Notes under the pieces: generated by a model
Seen by the model: the letters and a program-made list of their open reading frames with translations, nothing else
What the model was told of the DNA's origin: nothing
Database searches by the model: none
NCBI RefSeq assembly: GCF_900454865.1
Contig: NZ_UGTV01000015.1
Coordinates: forward strand, 372,001 to 436,000
Direction: 5' to 3'
Source: Pasteurella canis
GTDB taxonomy: Bacteria; Pseudomonadota; Gammaproteobacteria; Enterobacterales; Pasteurellaceae
DNA length: 64,000 bases
Made by a program: the position numbers and the translations under genes
Part shown: positions 1 through 7,548 of the stretch, piece after piece
How the letters are laid out: every line of letters starts with the position of its first letter
How positions within the stretch are numbered: the stretch's first letter is position 1

Positions 1-813
1 TTTTTCCAGCAACAACCATTAACGTCTATTGATCCAGACAAAGTAGTCGCTTTAGGTGCGGGGATTCAAGCAGATATTTTAGTCGGTAATAAGCCAGATA
101 CAGAAATGTTATTACTGGATGTTATTCCGCTTTCATTAGGTATTGAAACAATGGGTGGGTTAGTGGAGAAAATTATTCCACGCAATACCACCATACCTGT
201 TGCACGTGCACAAGAGTTCACGACGTTTAAAGATGGTCAAACAGCTATGTCAGTACATGTTGTGCAAGGCGAACGTGAGATGGTGAATGACTGCCGATCG
301 CTTGCGCGCTTTAGTTTACGTGGTATACCTGCGATGACAGCTGGTGCGGCACATGTTCGTGTAACATATCAAGTTGATGCAGATGGTTTATTAAGTGTTA
401 CCGCGATGGAGAAATCTACAGGGGTACAATCATCTATTCAAGTTAAACCTTCTTATGGACTAACAGATGATGAGATTACGAATATGCTGAAAGCGTCTAT
501 GTTGAATGCAAAAGAAGATATTCAAGTACGTTTATTAGCAGAACAACGTGTTGAAGCTGAACGTGTATTAGAAAGTATAGGTTCTGCATTAAGTTATGAC
601 CAAGATTTATTGAATGATGAAGAGTTAATCGCAGTTAAAAATGCGATAACTTCTTTAGAAAGATTGCAAATAGAAGGGGATACACAAGCAATTAAGCAAG
701 GGATAAAAGCCCTTGACTTAGCAACCCAAGAGTTTGCTTCACGTAGAATGGATAAATCAATTCGCTCAGCATTAGCTGGGAAAGCTGTTGATGATATTGT
801 TAATCAGAAATAA
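1..813 (+). CDS. hscA: Fe-S cluster chaperone HscA, C-terminal part (cut by window edge)
   Basis: C-terminal part of the Hsc70-type chaperone HscA, which with HscB uses ATP to release [2Fe-2S] clusters from the scaffold IscU in the cytoplasm. The frame is open from base 1, so about 270 of the family's roughly 616 residues are here. Visible are the end of the ATPase domain ([13 protein letters not shown]), the linker and start of the substrate domain ([14 protein letters not shown]), the beta-sandwich ([11 protein letters not shown]) and a helical lid. The ATG at 106 is internal, not a start. fdx begins 21 bp downstream, the usual isc operon order. Confidence 0.95.
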   Translation, partial: FFQQQPLTSIDPDKVVALGAGIQADILVGNKPDTEMLLLDVIPLSLGIETMGGLVEKIIPRNTTIPVARAQEFTTFKDGQTAMSVHVVQGEREMVNDCRSLARFSLRGIPAMTAGAAHVRVTYQVDADGLLSVTAMEKSTGVQSSIQVKPSYGLTDDEITNMLKASMLNAKEDIQVRLLAEQRVEAERVLESIGSALSYDQDLLNDEELIAVKNAITSLERLQIEGDTQAIKQGIKALDLATQEFASRRMDKSIRSALAGKAVDDIVNQK

Positions 814-834
814 TATAAAGAAATAGGATAGAAA

Positions 835-1170
835 ATGCCAAAAGTCGTTTTTTTACCCCATGATGATCTTTGCCCAGAAGGCTTGGCTTTAGATGTGGCA
901 GAAGGGGAGAACTTATTAGATGTTGCACTTGATGCAGGAATTGATATTGAGCATGCATGTGATAAGTCTTGTGCATGTACTACTTGCCATGTCATTATCC
1001 GCGAAGGATTTGATAGCTTGAATGAAAGTAGTGAAGATGAGGATGATATGTTAGATAAGGCTTGGGGCCTTGAAGTAGACAGTCGTTTGAGCTGCCAATG
1101 TTTAGTCGGAAAAGAAGATCTCGTTGTAGAAATTCCAAAATACACTATTAATCATGCTCGTGAAGAGTAG
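835..1170 (+). CDS. fdx: [2Fe-2S] ferredoxin of the isc system
   Basis: Adrenodoxin-type [2Fe-2S] ferredoxin of 111 residues that supplies electrons for Fe-S cluster assembly by the ISC machinery. The cluster ligands are visible as Cys42, Cys48 and Cys51 (motif HACDKSCACTTCH) with Cys87 in RLSCQC; Cys46 is also typical of the family. Cys89 looks additional, since I recall Ala there in the E. coli protein. The C-terminal IPKYTINHARE is the usual tail. It is co-oriented with hscA and followed directly by a strong terminator, so iscX, which often follows fdx, is not in the next position. Confidence 0.96.
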   Translation: MPKVVFLPHDDLCPEGLALDVAEGENLLDVALDAGIDIEHACDKSCACTTCHVIIREGFDSLNESSEDEDDMLDKAWGLEVDSRLSCQCLVGKEDLVVEIPKYTINHAREE

Positions 1171-1172
1171 GC

Positions 1173-1203
1173 AAAAGGCTCAACTGGTGTTGAGCCTTTA
1201 TTT
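1173..1203 (+). terminator. Rho-independent terminator after fdx
   Basis: Perfect stem AAAGGCTCAA / TTGAGCCTTT around a short loop (CTGGTG), followed by an AT-rich TTTATT tract. It lies just after the fdx stop and closes the isc operon. Confidence 0.8.
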
Positions 1204-1233
1204 ATTAAAACTTTGTCAAAACAGACCGCACTT

Positions 1234-1971
1234 TTAATCTAATTTTTGTAAATAATTTTTCCCTAATAATTTCATTTGTCGCAAAATTCTCATTTGTTTA
1301 CGCTTAACATAAGCACTAGGTTTGTCTGCTTTAAAGATGATTGGGTTGGGGAGGACTGCGGCAAGTAAGGCTGCCTCGGCTTGAGTAAGCTGTTTAGCAG
1401 ATTTAGCAAAGTAATGTTGGCTTGCGGCTTCTACACCAAAAATACCTTGTCCAAATTCCGCAATATTTAAATAAACTTCAAGGATTCGCTTTTTTGGCCA
1501 AAGCGTTTCTAATAGGAATGTAGTAGGCACTTCAATACCTTTACGTAGCCAGCTTTGTCCATGCCATAAATATAAATTTTTAGCCGTTTGTTGGCTAATA
1601 GTTGAACCTCCGCGAATTGTTCTACTAGATATATTGTGTTGTAGTGCCGTTTGAATTGCATGCCAGTCAAAACCATTATGGAGAGGGAAACGCTGATCCT
1701 CACTTGCAATCACAGCAAGCTGCATTTCCCAAGCAATATTATCCAAATTAATCCATTGATAGTTCAGTGGATAATCAATATTACCTTGCAGTAAATTCTC
1801 TAATTTCTTTTGCACCATATAAGATGAAAAAGGAATAGGAACCACTCGAAATAATAATGTACTTATTACGAGAATAAACAGGAAAAACGCAAAAATGCGG
1901 TAAATAATCGCTTTAGCTCGATGCCAACAGCTTAAGAAAGGAAAATATTTAATCTTTTTTTGCTTGCTCAT
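1234..1971 (-). CDS. mtgA: Monofunctional biosynthetic peptidoglycan transglycosylase
   Basis: GT51-family glycosyltransferase (245 aa) that polymerises lipid II into glycan strands at the outer face of the inner membrane. A short basic N-terminus and one membrane anchor (about residues 22-46) precede the catalytic domain. The catalytic glutamate is in ASEDQRFPLHNGFD (Glu91), followed by RGGSTISQQTAKNL (about 120-133) and KRILEVYLNIAEFG (about 161-174), all GT51 signatures. There is no transpeptidase domain, which separates it from bifunctional PBPs. Its start lies 23 bp inside the end of trpR, which suggests translational coupling. A USS sits immediately past the stop. Confidence 0.95.
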   Translation of the reverse strand: MSKQKKIKYFPFLSCWHRAKAIIYRIFAFFLFILVISTLLFRVVPIPFSSYMVQKKLENLLQGNIDYPLNYQWINLDNIAWEMQLAVIASEDQRFPLHNGFDWHAIQTALQHNISSRTIRGGSTISQQTAKNLYLWHGQSWLRKGIEVPTTFLLETLWPKKRILEVYLNIAEFGQGIFGVEAASQHYFAKSAKQLTQAEAALLAAVLPNPIIFKADKPSAYVKRKQMRILRQMKLLGKNYLQKLD

Positions 1972-2257
1972 CTAATTGTGCTTTAACCCAAGCCATAAAT
2001 TCTGGAGGCATTGTTTTAATCATATTGGAACCACGTGTGATAGTGGCTGCACTGGTATTGAGATTTTGTTGGATTTCACGTTGTGGTATATTTTTATCCA
2101 ATAATTGTGCGACGATCTGTAAGCGTAAACCAACAGAGTCACGTTCGTCAGGGGTAAGTAATAATGTGAGAATATCTTGTTCCTTGCCTTGTTCAAATGC
2201 AATACGTAACATTTCAACAAAAGCATGCCACTGTTCTAGGTCACGACTGAGATACAT
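1949..2257 (-). CDS. trpR: Trp operon repressor TrpR
   Basis: Tryptophan-dependent DNA-binding repressor, 102 aa, close to the E. coli length of 108. The all-helical fold is recognisable, with LLTPDERDSVGLRLQIV followed by the helix-turn-helix at about residues 58-82 (PQREIQQNLNTSAATITRGS). As a family it binds operators before trp genes and often its own gene. It starts 28 bp after the slt stop, behind a strong ribosome site (GGAGGG), and overlaps mtgA by 23 bp. A possible operator of its own lies at 2277-2290. Confidence 0.94.
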   Translation of the reverse strand: MYLSRDLEQWHAFVEMLRIAFEQGKEQDILTLLLTPDERDSVGLRLQIVAQLLDKNIPQREIQQNLNTSAATITRGSNMIKTMPPEFMAWVKAQLDEQAKKD

Positions 2258-2276
2258 AATTTTCCCTCCTTTTTAG

Positions 2277-2290
2277 ACTGTTAAACTAGT
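2277..2290 (-). promoter_or_regulatory. Candidate TrpR operator and promoter of trpR
   Basis: Read on the minus strand, ACTAGTTTAACAGT resembles the trp operator core ACTAGTTAACTAGT, with one inserted T and one lost T. It overlaps the slt stop codon. A possible -10 (TATACT) begins just upstream on the same strand, and the trpR ribosome site follows, so bound repressor would cover the start of transcription. This fits known TrpR autoregulation in enteric bacteria, but the imperfect match keeps it tentative. Confidence 0.4.
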
Positions 2291-4346
2291 ATAATCGATT
2301 ATACTCTTCTGTGCTAAATTTTTGCTGTGAGTGTTGTTGCAAAATTTGATAATAGAGATCGTAAGTTAACACATTTTGTACATAGCCACGTGTCTCATAA
2401 AAAGGAATACTGGCAATAAATTCTGCCATAGTGAGCTGACTATTTGCTTTAGCCAACCAACGATCCACTCGACTTACCCCTGCATTATATGCTGCGGCAA
2501 TTAAAATCCGATTGTTTCCATATTTTTCATACAGCTCTTGTAGATGGGCTGTGCCAAGCATAATATTGTCAAAAGGATCAAATAGTTGGCTTTCATGAGA
2601 ATAAGGTAACTCCGATTTTTGAGCTGTTTGTTTTGCTGTTGTCGGTAATAATTGCATTAAACCACGTGCATTAGCATGAGAGGATACATTATGTTTCCAA
2701 GCACTTTCTTGTCGAGCGATAGCCATAGCAAAAGTACGATCGATATTTTTATTTTTTAAGTGTAAATCAAACCAATCAAGATAAGCATTTGGTAGTCGAA
2801 GAGCAATATGTCCCCAAGCTTTTGCCTGAATTGTAGCTTCAACAGCAAGATCAAACCACTCTTGTGTATCAGCATAATGGGCAAGTGCGAGCTTTTGTTC
2901 AAAAGATGCTTGCTCTAATAATCTTTTCCACTCTAAATTCATGTTGACTAAATCATTAAACCAACGTAGTTCAGCAATACGATTTAACGTTTCGTGAAAA
3001 GCAGCCTGTATCTTTTGTTTAGGGTTTGGGGTGAATGTTTGCATCTTAGGCTGGTATTCAATCCCAAGTTCAGCACTGGCTAACATAGGATAAAAACCTC
3101 GTTGTTGAGCAAGGGATATCAATATCTTTTTAGCTTGAGCCTGTGTGTTTTTATCTGTTGTTAACACCTTTGCTTGCCAGTATCGCCATTCTTCTTTGTT
3201 TTTAGCTGTATCAGATAGTAATGCTAGCCATGGGGTGATGTCTGTTTTCTCTCGAATCGCAGTACGAATTCTGCGTTCAGTTAACGTATCATCTCTCAAT
3301 TCAATGAGAGTTTTATCACGCCATTCTTGGATAGATGAATTATCGCTATCAAATAAATGGCTCATTAAGTGTTTTTTCCATTGATTTTTTTGCGATAAGT
3401 TAAGCTCAAGTCCATTCGCCCAAATTTCATAGGGAGAAAATGGGTTTTGATTGTCTTGTATTGTGCTTTCTTTCAGGGTTTTGATAAAGTTTGGGAAATG
3501 GTTTAATACAATACGTTTCGCTAGCGTATCTTGTGCAGAGATATTGAGTGGATAAAATACAGTACTTGGGTTTTGTAGTTGTTGTGGTACTTGTGCTAGC
3601 TGCGTTAGTGCAATTAACCATTGTTTGAGTTCTTGGTCTTTTGCTTGTTGTTGTAAATGAACCAGTAAGCCTTGATTTTTTTGTTCAAAAGCTAGAACAG
3701 CGCGCGTTTTAAGCTCCTCATCACTTAGATAGCCTTTTTCAATCCATGTTGTTAAAACAGGATCACATTGTTTAGGTAGGCTAGCACCAGTTAACCATAA
3801 TTGTGTCACTTTTTTTTGCCAATTTTCTATTGAAAGTGCGGTCGATTTTGGCAAAGTTTCATATTCTGCTTGTAGGATGATACAACGGGAAGCTATATCT
3901 TGTGGTAGTTTTATGGCATTATCCACAATACTTTGCCAATCTGACTTTATTTGAGCTTGTTGTAGCCATTTCTTTTTTAATTCTGTGGCAAAAGGCAACA
4001 TTGAGTACCGTTTTTGGTAAGCATCAATTTGCTCTAAGGTTAATTTATCTTGTGTAGCATTTAAATATTGGTATTGAGCATAGGGATAGAGTGAATAATC
4101 CTCAATTCGTCTTAATAATTCATTCACAACAGCTAATGTAGCATCACTTTGTGAGCGACTGAGTAATTGCTGGATTTTTTGATAGGCTTGGCGTGCTTTT
4201 TGTTGTTGCGAAACTGTCTGAGAGTATTGTTCCAATAAGGTATTTTCTTTGATTTGGTCTAAATGTTGAGGAGTCTGAGTTTCAGCCCATGTAGAAACTG
4301 AAAGTAGCGAAAATAAACAACTGAGTGTTAACACGTAGAATTTCAT
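2286..4346 (-). CDS. slt: Soluble lytic murein transglycosylase
   Basis: Periplasmic lytic transglycosylase (686 aa; E. coli Slt70 is about 645) that cleaves MurNAc-GlcNAc bonds with 1,6-anhydro product formation. A signal peptide is clear (MKFYVLTLSCLFSLLSVSTWA, cut near residue 21). A long alpha-helical superhelix fills the middle, and a C-terminal goose-lysozyme-like domain carries the catalytic glutamate in AIARQESAW (Glu547), followed by ARGLMQLLPTTA and AAYNAGVSRVDRW. It lies upstream of trpR on the same strand, as slt and trpR do in E. coli. The frame is intact. Confidence 0.94.
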   Translation of the reverse strand: MKFYVLTLSCLFSLLSVSTWAETQTPQHLDQIKENTLLEQYSQTVSQQQKARQAYQKIQQLLSRSQSDATLAVVNELLRRIEDYSLYPYAQYQYLNATQDKLTLEQIDAYQKRYSMLPFATELKKKWLQQAQIKSDWQSIVDNAIKLPQDIASRCIILQAEYETLPKSTALSIENWQKKVTQLWLTGASLPKQCDPVLTTWIEKGYLSDEELKTRAVLAFEQKNQGLLVHLQQQAKDQELKQWLIALTQLAQVPQQLQNPSTVFYPLNISAQDTLAKRIVLNHFPNFIKTLKESTIQDNQNPFSPYEIWANGLELNLSQKNQWKKHLMSHLFDSDNSSIQEWRDKTLIELRDDTLTERRIRTAIREKTDITPWLALLSDTAKNKEEWRYWQAKVLTTDKNTQAQAKKILISLAQQRGFYPMLASAELGIEYQPKMQTFTPNPKQKIQAAFHETLNRIAELRWFNDLVNMNLEWKRLLEQASFEQKLALAHYADTQEWFDLAVEATIQAKAWGHIALRLPNAYLDWFDLHLKNKNIDRTFAMAIARQESAWKHNVSSHANARGLMQLLPTTAKQTAQKSELPYSHESQLFDPFDNIMLGTAHLQELYEKYGNNRILIAAAYNAGVSRVDRWLAKANSQLTMAEFIASIPFYETRGYVQNVLTYDLYYQILQQHSQQKFSTEEYNRLY

Positions 4347-4444
4347 GAAAGTCTCTAAAAATTATTTATCGTTAATTATCATATAGCAGCTTAGACCGTC
4401 TTTTGGGCTAAAAGTGCAGGAGATGGTTTTCTTTGCTTTATACA

Positions 4445-4470
4445 AAATAGGCGAAATTGAATTTCGCCCA
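4445..4470 (-). terminator. Probable terminator after yciI
   Basis: Palindrome GGCGAAATTGAATTTCGCC at 4450-4468 just beyond the yciI stop. On the minus strand it is followed by TATTTTGT, a weak T tract. It would end the yciC-yciB-yciA-yciI transcript. Confidence 0.5.
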
Positions 4471-4493
4471 AGTATGTAATGAAAAGAGATAAG

Positions 4494-4793
4494 TTAGAAT
4501 ACGCGTTTGAAAGGTTTGACCGTCACTTCAGCATAAACACCAGCTTCAATATAAGGATCTTGACTTGCCCACTGTTTGGCATCTTCCAAACTAGCAAACT
4601 TTGCAATCACAGTTGAGCCAGTAAAACCTGCATCGCCTGGATTTTCATCATCAATGGCTGGATTAGGACCTGCAACTAATAAGCGATCTTCTGTTTGAAG
4701 TTGAGTTAAACGAGCAAGATGTTTGTCACGTACAGCTAAACGTTGTGCTAATGTATTTGGTTTATCTTGTGCAAAAATGACGTAGTACATCAT
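4494..4793 (-). CDS. yciI: YciI family protein
   Basis: Small cytoplasmic protein (99 aa) of the YciI family, a ferredoxin-like alpha/beta fold dimer with a conserved putative active site; its reaction is not established. Family features visible are MYYVIFAQD at the start, the conserved histidine in RDKHLARL, and GPNPAIDD. Two ATGs in a row leave the start at 4793 or 4790; a GAGGAAAA ribosome site fits either. It is the last gene of a minus-strand cluster, 16 bp after yciA. Confidence 0.9.
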   Translation of the reverse strand: MMYYVIFAQDKPNTLAQRLAVRDKHLARLTQLQTEDRLLVAGPNPAIDDENPGDAGFTGSTVIAKFASLEDAKQWASQDPYIEAGVYAEVTVKPFKRVF

Positions 4794-4809
4794 AATTTTT
4801 CCTCATTTA

Positions 4810-5268
4810 TTAATTAAGTTGAGATAAAGCTTTCTCTAATTCAGGATTATTTTCTCTAGGTACTGGACGCGGTCGTCCATCTTTATCAACAGCGACAAAA
4901 GTAAACACAGCTTCAGTCACACAATAACGCTCACCGATAGGTTCACTTGACACCTTCTTGACCCAAACTTCCATTTTTATTTTTATTGATGAACGACCAA
5001 TGCTCAGACATTTACCATAACAACAGACGACATCACCTACTGCAATAGGGCGTATAAATGTCATACTATCTACAGCAATAGTCACTACGCGACCATGAGC
5101 AATTTCTTTAGCTAAAATTGCACCGCCCATATCCATTTGTGACATAATCCAGCCACCAAAAATATCGCCATTAGCATTCGTATCAGAAGGCATTGCCAGT
5201 GTACGTAATAAAAGAGTACCTCTTATATCGCAGTTTTTTGATGTGTCATTAAGCGTGTGCATAATCAT
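4810..5268 (-). CDS. yciA: Acyl-CoA thioesterase YciA
   Basis: Hot-dog fold thioesterase (152 aa) hydrolysing a broad range of acyl-CoAs to free acid and CoA in the cytoplasm. The family signature [21 protein letters not shown] is intact, with the catalytic aspartate in NANGD (Asp35), followed by [15 protein letters not shown] and GDVVCCYG. The start codon overlaps the yciB stop in an ATGA, implying translational coupling. Grouping with envelope-protein genes yciB and yciC suggests a link to membrane lipid homeostasis, which is inference. Confidence 0.94.
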   Translation of the reverse strand: MIMHTLNDTSKNCDIRGTLLLRTLAMPSDTNANGDIFGGWIMSQMDMGGAILAKEIAHGRVVTIAVDSMTFIRPIAVGDVVCCYGKCLSIGRSSIKIKMEVWVKKVSSEPIGERYCVTEAVFTFVAVDKDGRPRPVPRENNPELEKALSQLN

Positions 5269-5819
5269 TCCTTATTATTTTTATTTACTTGTGGAAGATA
5301 ACGATAAATGTAAATTCCCGTAATAACTGTAGCGATTAATGTCATCCCAAGAATACCAAAGGTTTTAAAATCAACCCAAAGATCGTCGGAGAGATATTGG
5401 CTAATGTAAATATTAATTAACATACATAAAATAAAAAATGCTGCCCAGCCAAGGTTGAGGTTGTGCCAAACACGCTCTGGTAATTCAAGCGCTTGATCTT
5501 TACTTAACATTAATTGAATTAAGTTTTTGTTAAAACCATATCGACTAATAAGTAGTACTAAGGCAAAAATAGCATAGACGATTGTGACTTTCCATTTTAA
5601 ATACTCAAGTTGGTTAAAGTAAGCAGTTAATGCACCAAAGAATACGACGGCGACGCCCATAATCAGTTGTTGTTTCTCTACTTTGCCATATTTTATTTTA
5701 AGAATAAGTAATTGGATAACTGTAGCAATCATTAATGTTAATGCTGCTTCACGGATACCAACCAGTTTATAAACAGCGAAAAATAAAATAAGTGGAATAA
5801 ATTCAAGTAATTGTTTCAT
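5265..5819 (-). CDS. yciB: Inner membrane septation protein YciB (IspZ family)
   Basis: Integral inner-membrane protein, 184 aa, of the YciB/IspZ family linked to cell-envelope synthesis and septation. About five hydrophobic segments are visible, starting with [19 protein letters not shown] and including [15 protein letters not shown] and [30 protein letters not shown], the last a family signature with conserved polar residues. It overlaps yciA by 4 bp and starts 6 bp after the yciC stop, so the three genes are almost certainly one transcript. Confidence 0.93.
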   Translation of the reverse strand: MKQLLEFIPLILFFAVYKLVGIREAALTLMIATVIQLLILKIKYGKVEKQQLIMGVAVVFFGALTAYFNQLEYLKWKVTIVYAIFALVLLISRYGFNKNLIQLMLSKDQALELPERVWHNLNLGWAAFFILCMLINIYISQYLSDDLWVDFKTFGILGMTLIATVITGIYIYRYLPQVNKNNKE

Positions 5820-5825
5820 AGCAAA

Positions 5826-6587
5826 CTACACCTTTTGCATAAAAATAGTGTAAAAACGATAAGTAAAAATGAGTGAAAATACTGTTAAAAATGAAGTCAT
5901 GACATCAATAATGATTTCAAAGATGAAATTTATACTGAAAGCCGAAATATGGCGGATTAATAACGGTAAAAGAAAATGAATAATTAAGCAGTATAAAAAT
6001 AATGGTGCGGTACGTTTAATTCCCGCTTTCCATGTGGTTTGAAGTGCTTGGTTTATTGTTACATCACGAATTAAATAATGCACTGAAGTAAGACAGAAAC
6101 GAATAAATAAATAAATACCTAATCCTGCGAATAGCAAAGAAAAATTTGAGGGTTGAGTTTTGTTCATGATTAAAGAGAAGAAGATCTCAGAAACACCAAT
6201 AAGGATAGGCATTAATAAAATAATATTGATCAAAATAACACCAATAAAACGCTTGGACACAGTAGTAATAGTCGTATTTAGCGAAAAGTGTTGGTTTTGG
6301 CTTACTTGATGAATCGAAATCAAGCACCAAGATGCGATGAATAAGTAAAGTAATTGATAAGCAATTAAAAGTATCGCAATGTTAGGACTGACAGTACCTA
6401 TACCAAGCACTTGGGCTAATTCATCACTACTATTTGTCGTAATTTCCGTTGTGGGAAATAGGTTAAGCATAAGAGTAATAAATAAATTGCTCAAAAAGAA
6501 AGCGACTATAAATGTTAAAGTAAATTGACGCTGGTTTTGAATAAAATTCCAGCTATCTTGAAAAATTTTTGTGAAATTTATAGGCAT
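5826..6587 (-). CDS. yciC: YciC family inner membrane protein
   Basis: Member of the YciC (UPF0259) family, 253 aa with about six predicted membrane spans: near residues 22-45, 70-90, 115-135, 145-165, 195-215 and 220-250. Function is unknown; the family recurs next to yciB and yciA in gamma-proteobacteria. It is the first gene of the yciC-yciB-yciA-yciI cluster, with its upstream region shared with the divergent ompW. Sequence conservation outside the hydrophobic segments is low, so the assignment rests on topology, length and neighbours. Confidence 0.82.
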   Translation of the reverse strand: MPINFTKIFQDSWNFIQNQRQFTLTFIVAFFLSNLFITLMLNLFPTTEITTNSSDELAQVLGIGTVSPNIAILLIAYQLLYLFIASWCLISIHQVSQNQHFSLNTTITTVSKRFIGVILINIILLMPILIGVSEIFFSLIMNKTQPSNFSLLFAGLGIYLFIRFCLTSVHYLIRDVTINQALQTTWKAGIKRTAPLFLYCLIIHFLLPLLIRHISAFSINFIFEIIIDVMTSFLTVFSLIFTYRFYTIFMQKV

Positions 6588-6754
6588 TGATTAAGACCCA
6601 AATTTAAGCTCAAAAAAGTGAAAAGATTATACCGCTTTTTGTCATAAAATTCATAAAAAACTATGATTTTGATTTGTATCATTTTTTGCGTTTTTTTAAA
6701 CAAACCTAAGAATGCGTTAAATTTATATTTATTTTTTAACAAGTTTTTAAAAAA

Positions 6755-6803
6755 TTGATAAAGATCAGAAAGTGTATACCTGTAAAGTGCTATTCTTCTT
6801 TTG
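6755..6803 (+). promoter_or_regulatory. FNR-type class II promoter of ompW
   Basis: TTGATAAAGATCAG at 6755-6768 matches the FNR consensus TTGAT-N4-ATCAA at 9 of 10 positions. Its centre (6761.5) is 41.5 bp before a start near 6803, with a -10 hexamer TATTCT at 6791-6796. That is the exact geometry of class II FNR activation. OmpW proteins are known to be induced without oxygen in enteric bacteria, which fits. Confidence 0.6.
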
Positions 6804-6869
6804 TCTAAAAAAAGACATGATTTTTTTATGGTTATATTATCCAATGATATAGACAGATGAGGTATTTTT

Positions 6870-7484
6870 ATGAAAAAAGCGATATGTGCATTAAGTATAG
6901 TTGCATCATTAGTTGCTGGTTCGGCAGTCGCGCATGAAGCTGGTAGTGTTATTGTTCGTGGTGGCCCAATTATGGTTGTTCCAAAAGCATCCACTAATAG
7001 TGATACATTCAAGTTTGATGTGAATTCAAATGCACAGTTAGGCTTAACTGCCACTTATATGGCAACAGAGAATATTGGTATTGAGCTTTTAGCCGCAACG
7101 CCATTTAGTCATGAAATTACATTAGGTAATAAACTTGTTGGTAAGACAAAACATCTACCACCAAGTCTTTACGCTCAATACTATTTTTTAAATAAAGATG
7201 CGAGTGCTCGCCCTTATGTAGGTGCTGGTGTGAATTACACAACATTTTTTAGTGAAAAAGCAATATTAGATGGTGTTACTGATCTGAAGCTAAAAGATTC
7301 TTGGGGAATGGCGTTTAATGCGGGTGTTGATATTAAATTAGCAGATAATTTATTTTTAAATACTTCTGTGTGGTATGCAAAGATTAAATCAAAAGCAACC
7401 TTTAAATTAGGTAGTGATGAACATAAAGTTGATGTGAAATTAGATCCAACAGTCTTCTTCTTAGGATTAGGTTATCGCTTTTAA
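6870..7484 (+). CDS. ompW: OmpW family outer membrane protein
   Basis: Eight-stranded outer-membrane beta-barrel, 204 aa. The signal peptide MKKAICALSIVASLVAGSAVA is followed by HEAGSVIVRGGPIMVVP, the OmpW N-terminal pattern, and the protein ends in LGLGYRF with the aromatic C-terminal residue required for BAM assembly. Family markers such as ENIGIELLAATPFSHEI and LPPSLYAQYYF are present. OmpW porins carry small hydrophobic compounds and respond to oxygen and stress. The ribosome site GATGAGG precedes the start. A class II FNR site lies upstream. Confidence 0.93.
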   Translation: MKKAICALSIVASLVAGSAVAHEAGSVIVRGGPIMVVPKASTNSDTFKFDVNSNAQLGLTATYMATENIGIELLAATPFSHEITLGNKLVGKTKHLPPSLYAQYYFLNKDASARPYVGAGVNYTTFFSEKAILDGVTDLKLKDSWGMAFNAGVDIKLADNLFLNTSVWYAKIKSKATFKLGSDEHKVDVKLDPTVFFLGLGYRF

Positions 7485-7502
7485 TCTGTTTTTTCAGTTT
7501 TT

Positions 7503-7533
7503 AAAAATGGGCAATAAACTTGCCCATTTTTTA
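7503..7533. terminator. Bidirectional terminator between ompW and recN
   Basis: Stem AAAATGGGCA / TGCCCATTTT with T-rich tails on both strands, lying between the convergent ends of ompW and recN. Confidence 0.8.
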
Positions 7534-7548
7534 TTCGTTATCGCTATA

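Noticed and set aside
6578-7054. 158-codon minus-strand ORF across the ompW promoter and start
   Set aside because: It overlaps the well-supported ompW reading frame and its promoter, and the product has no recognisable family; it is an antisense shadow.
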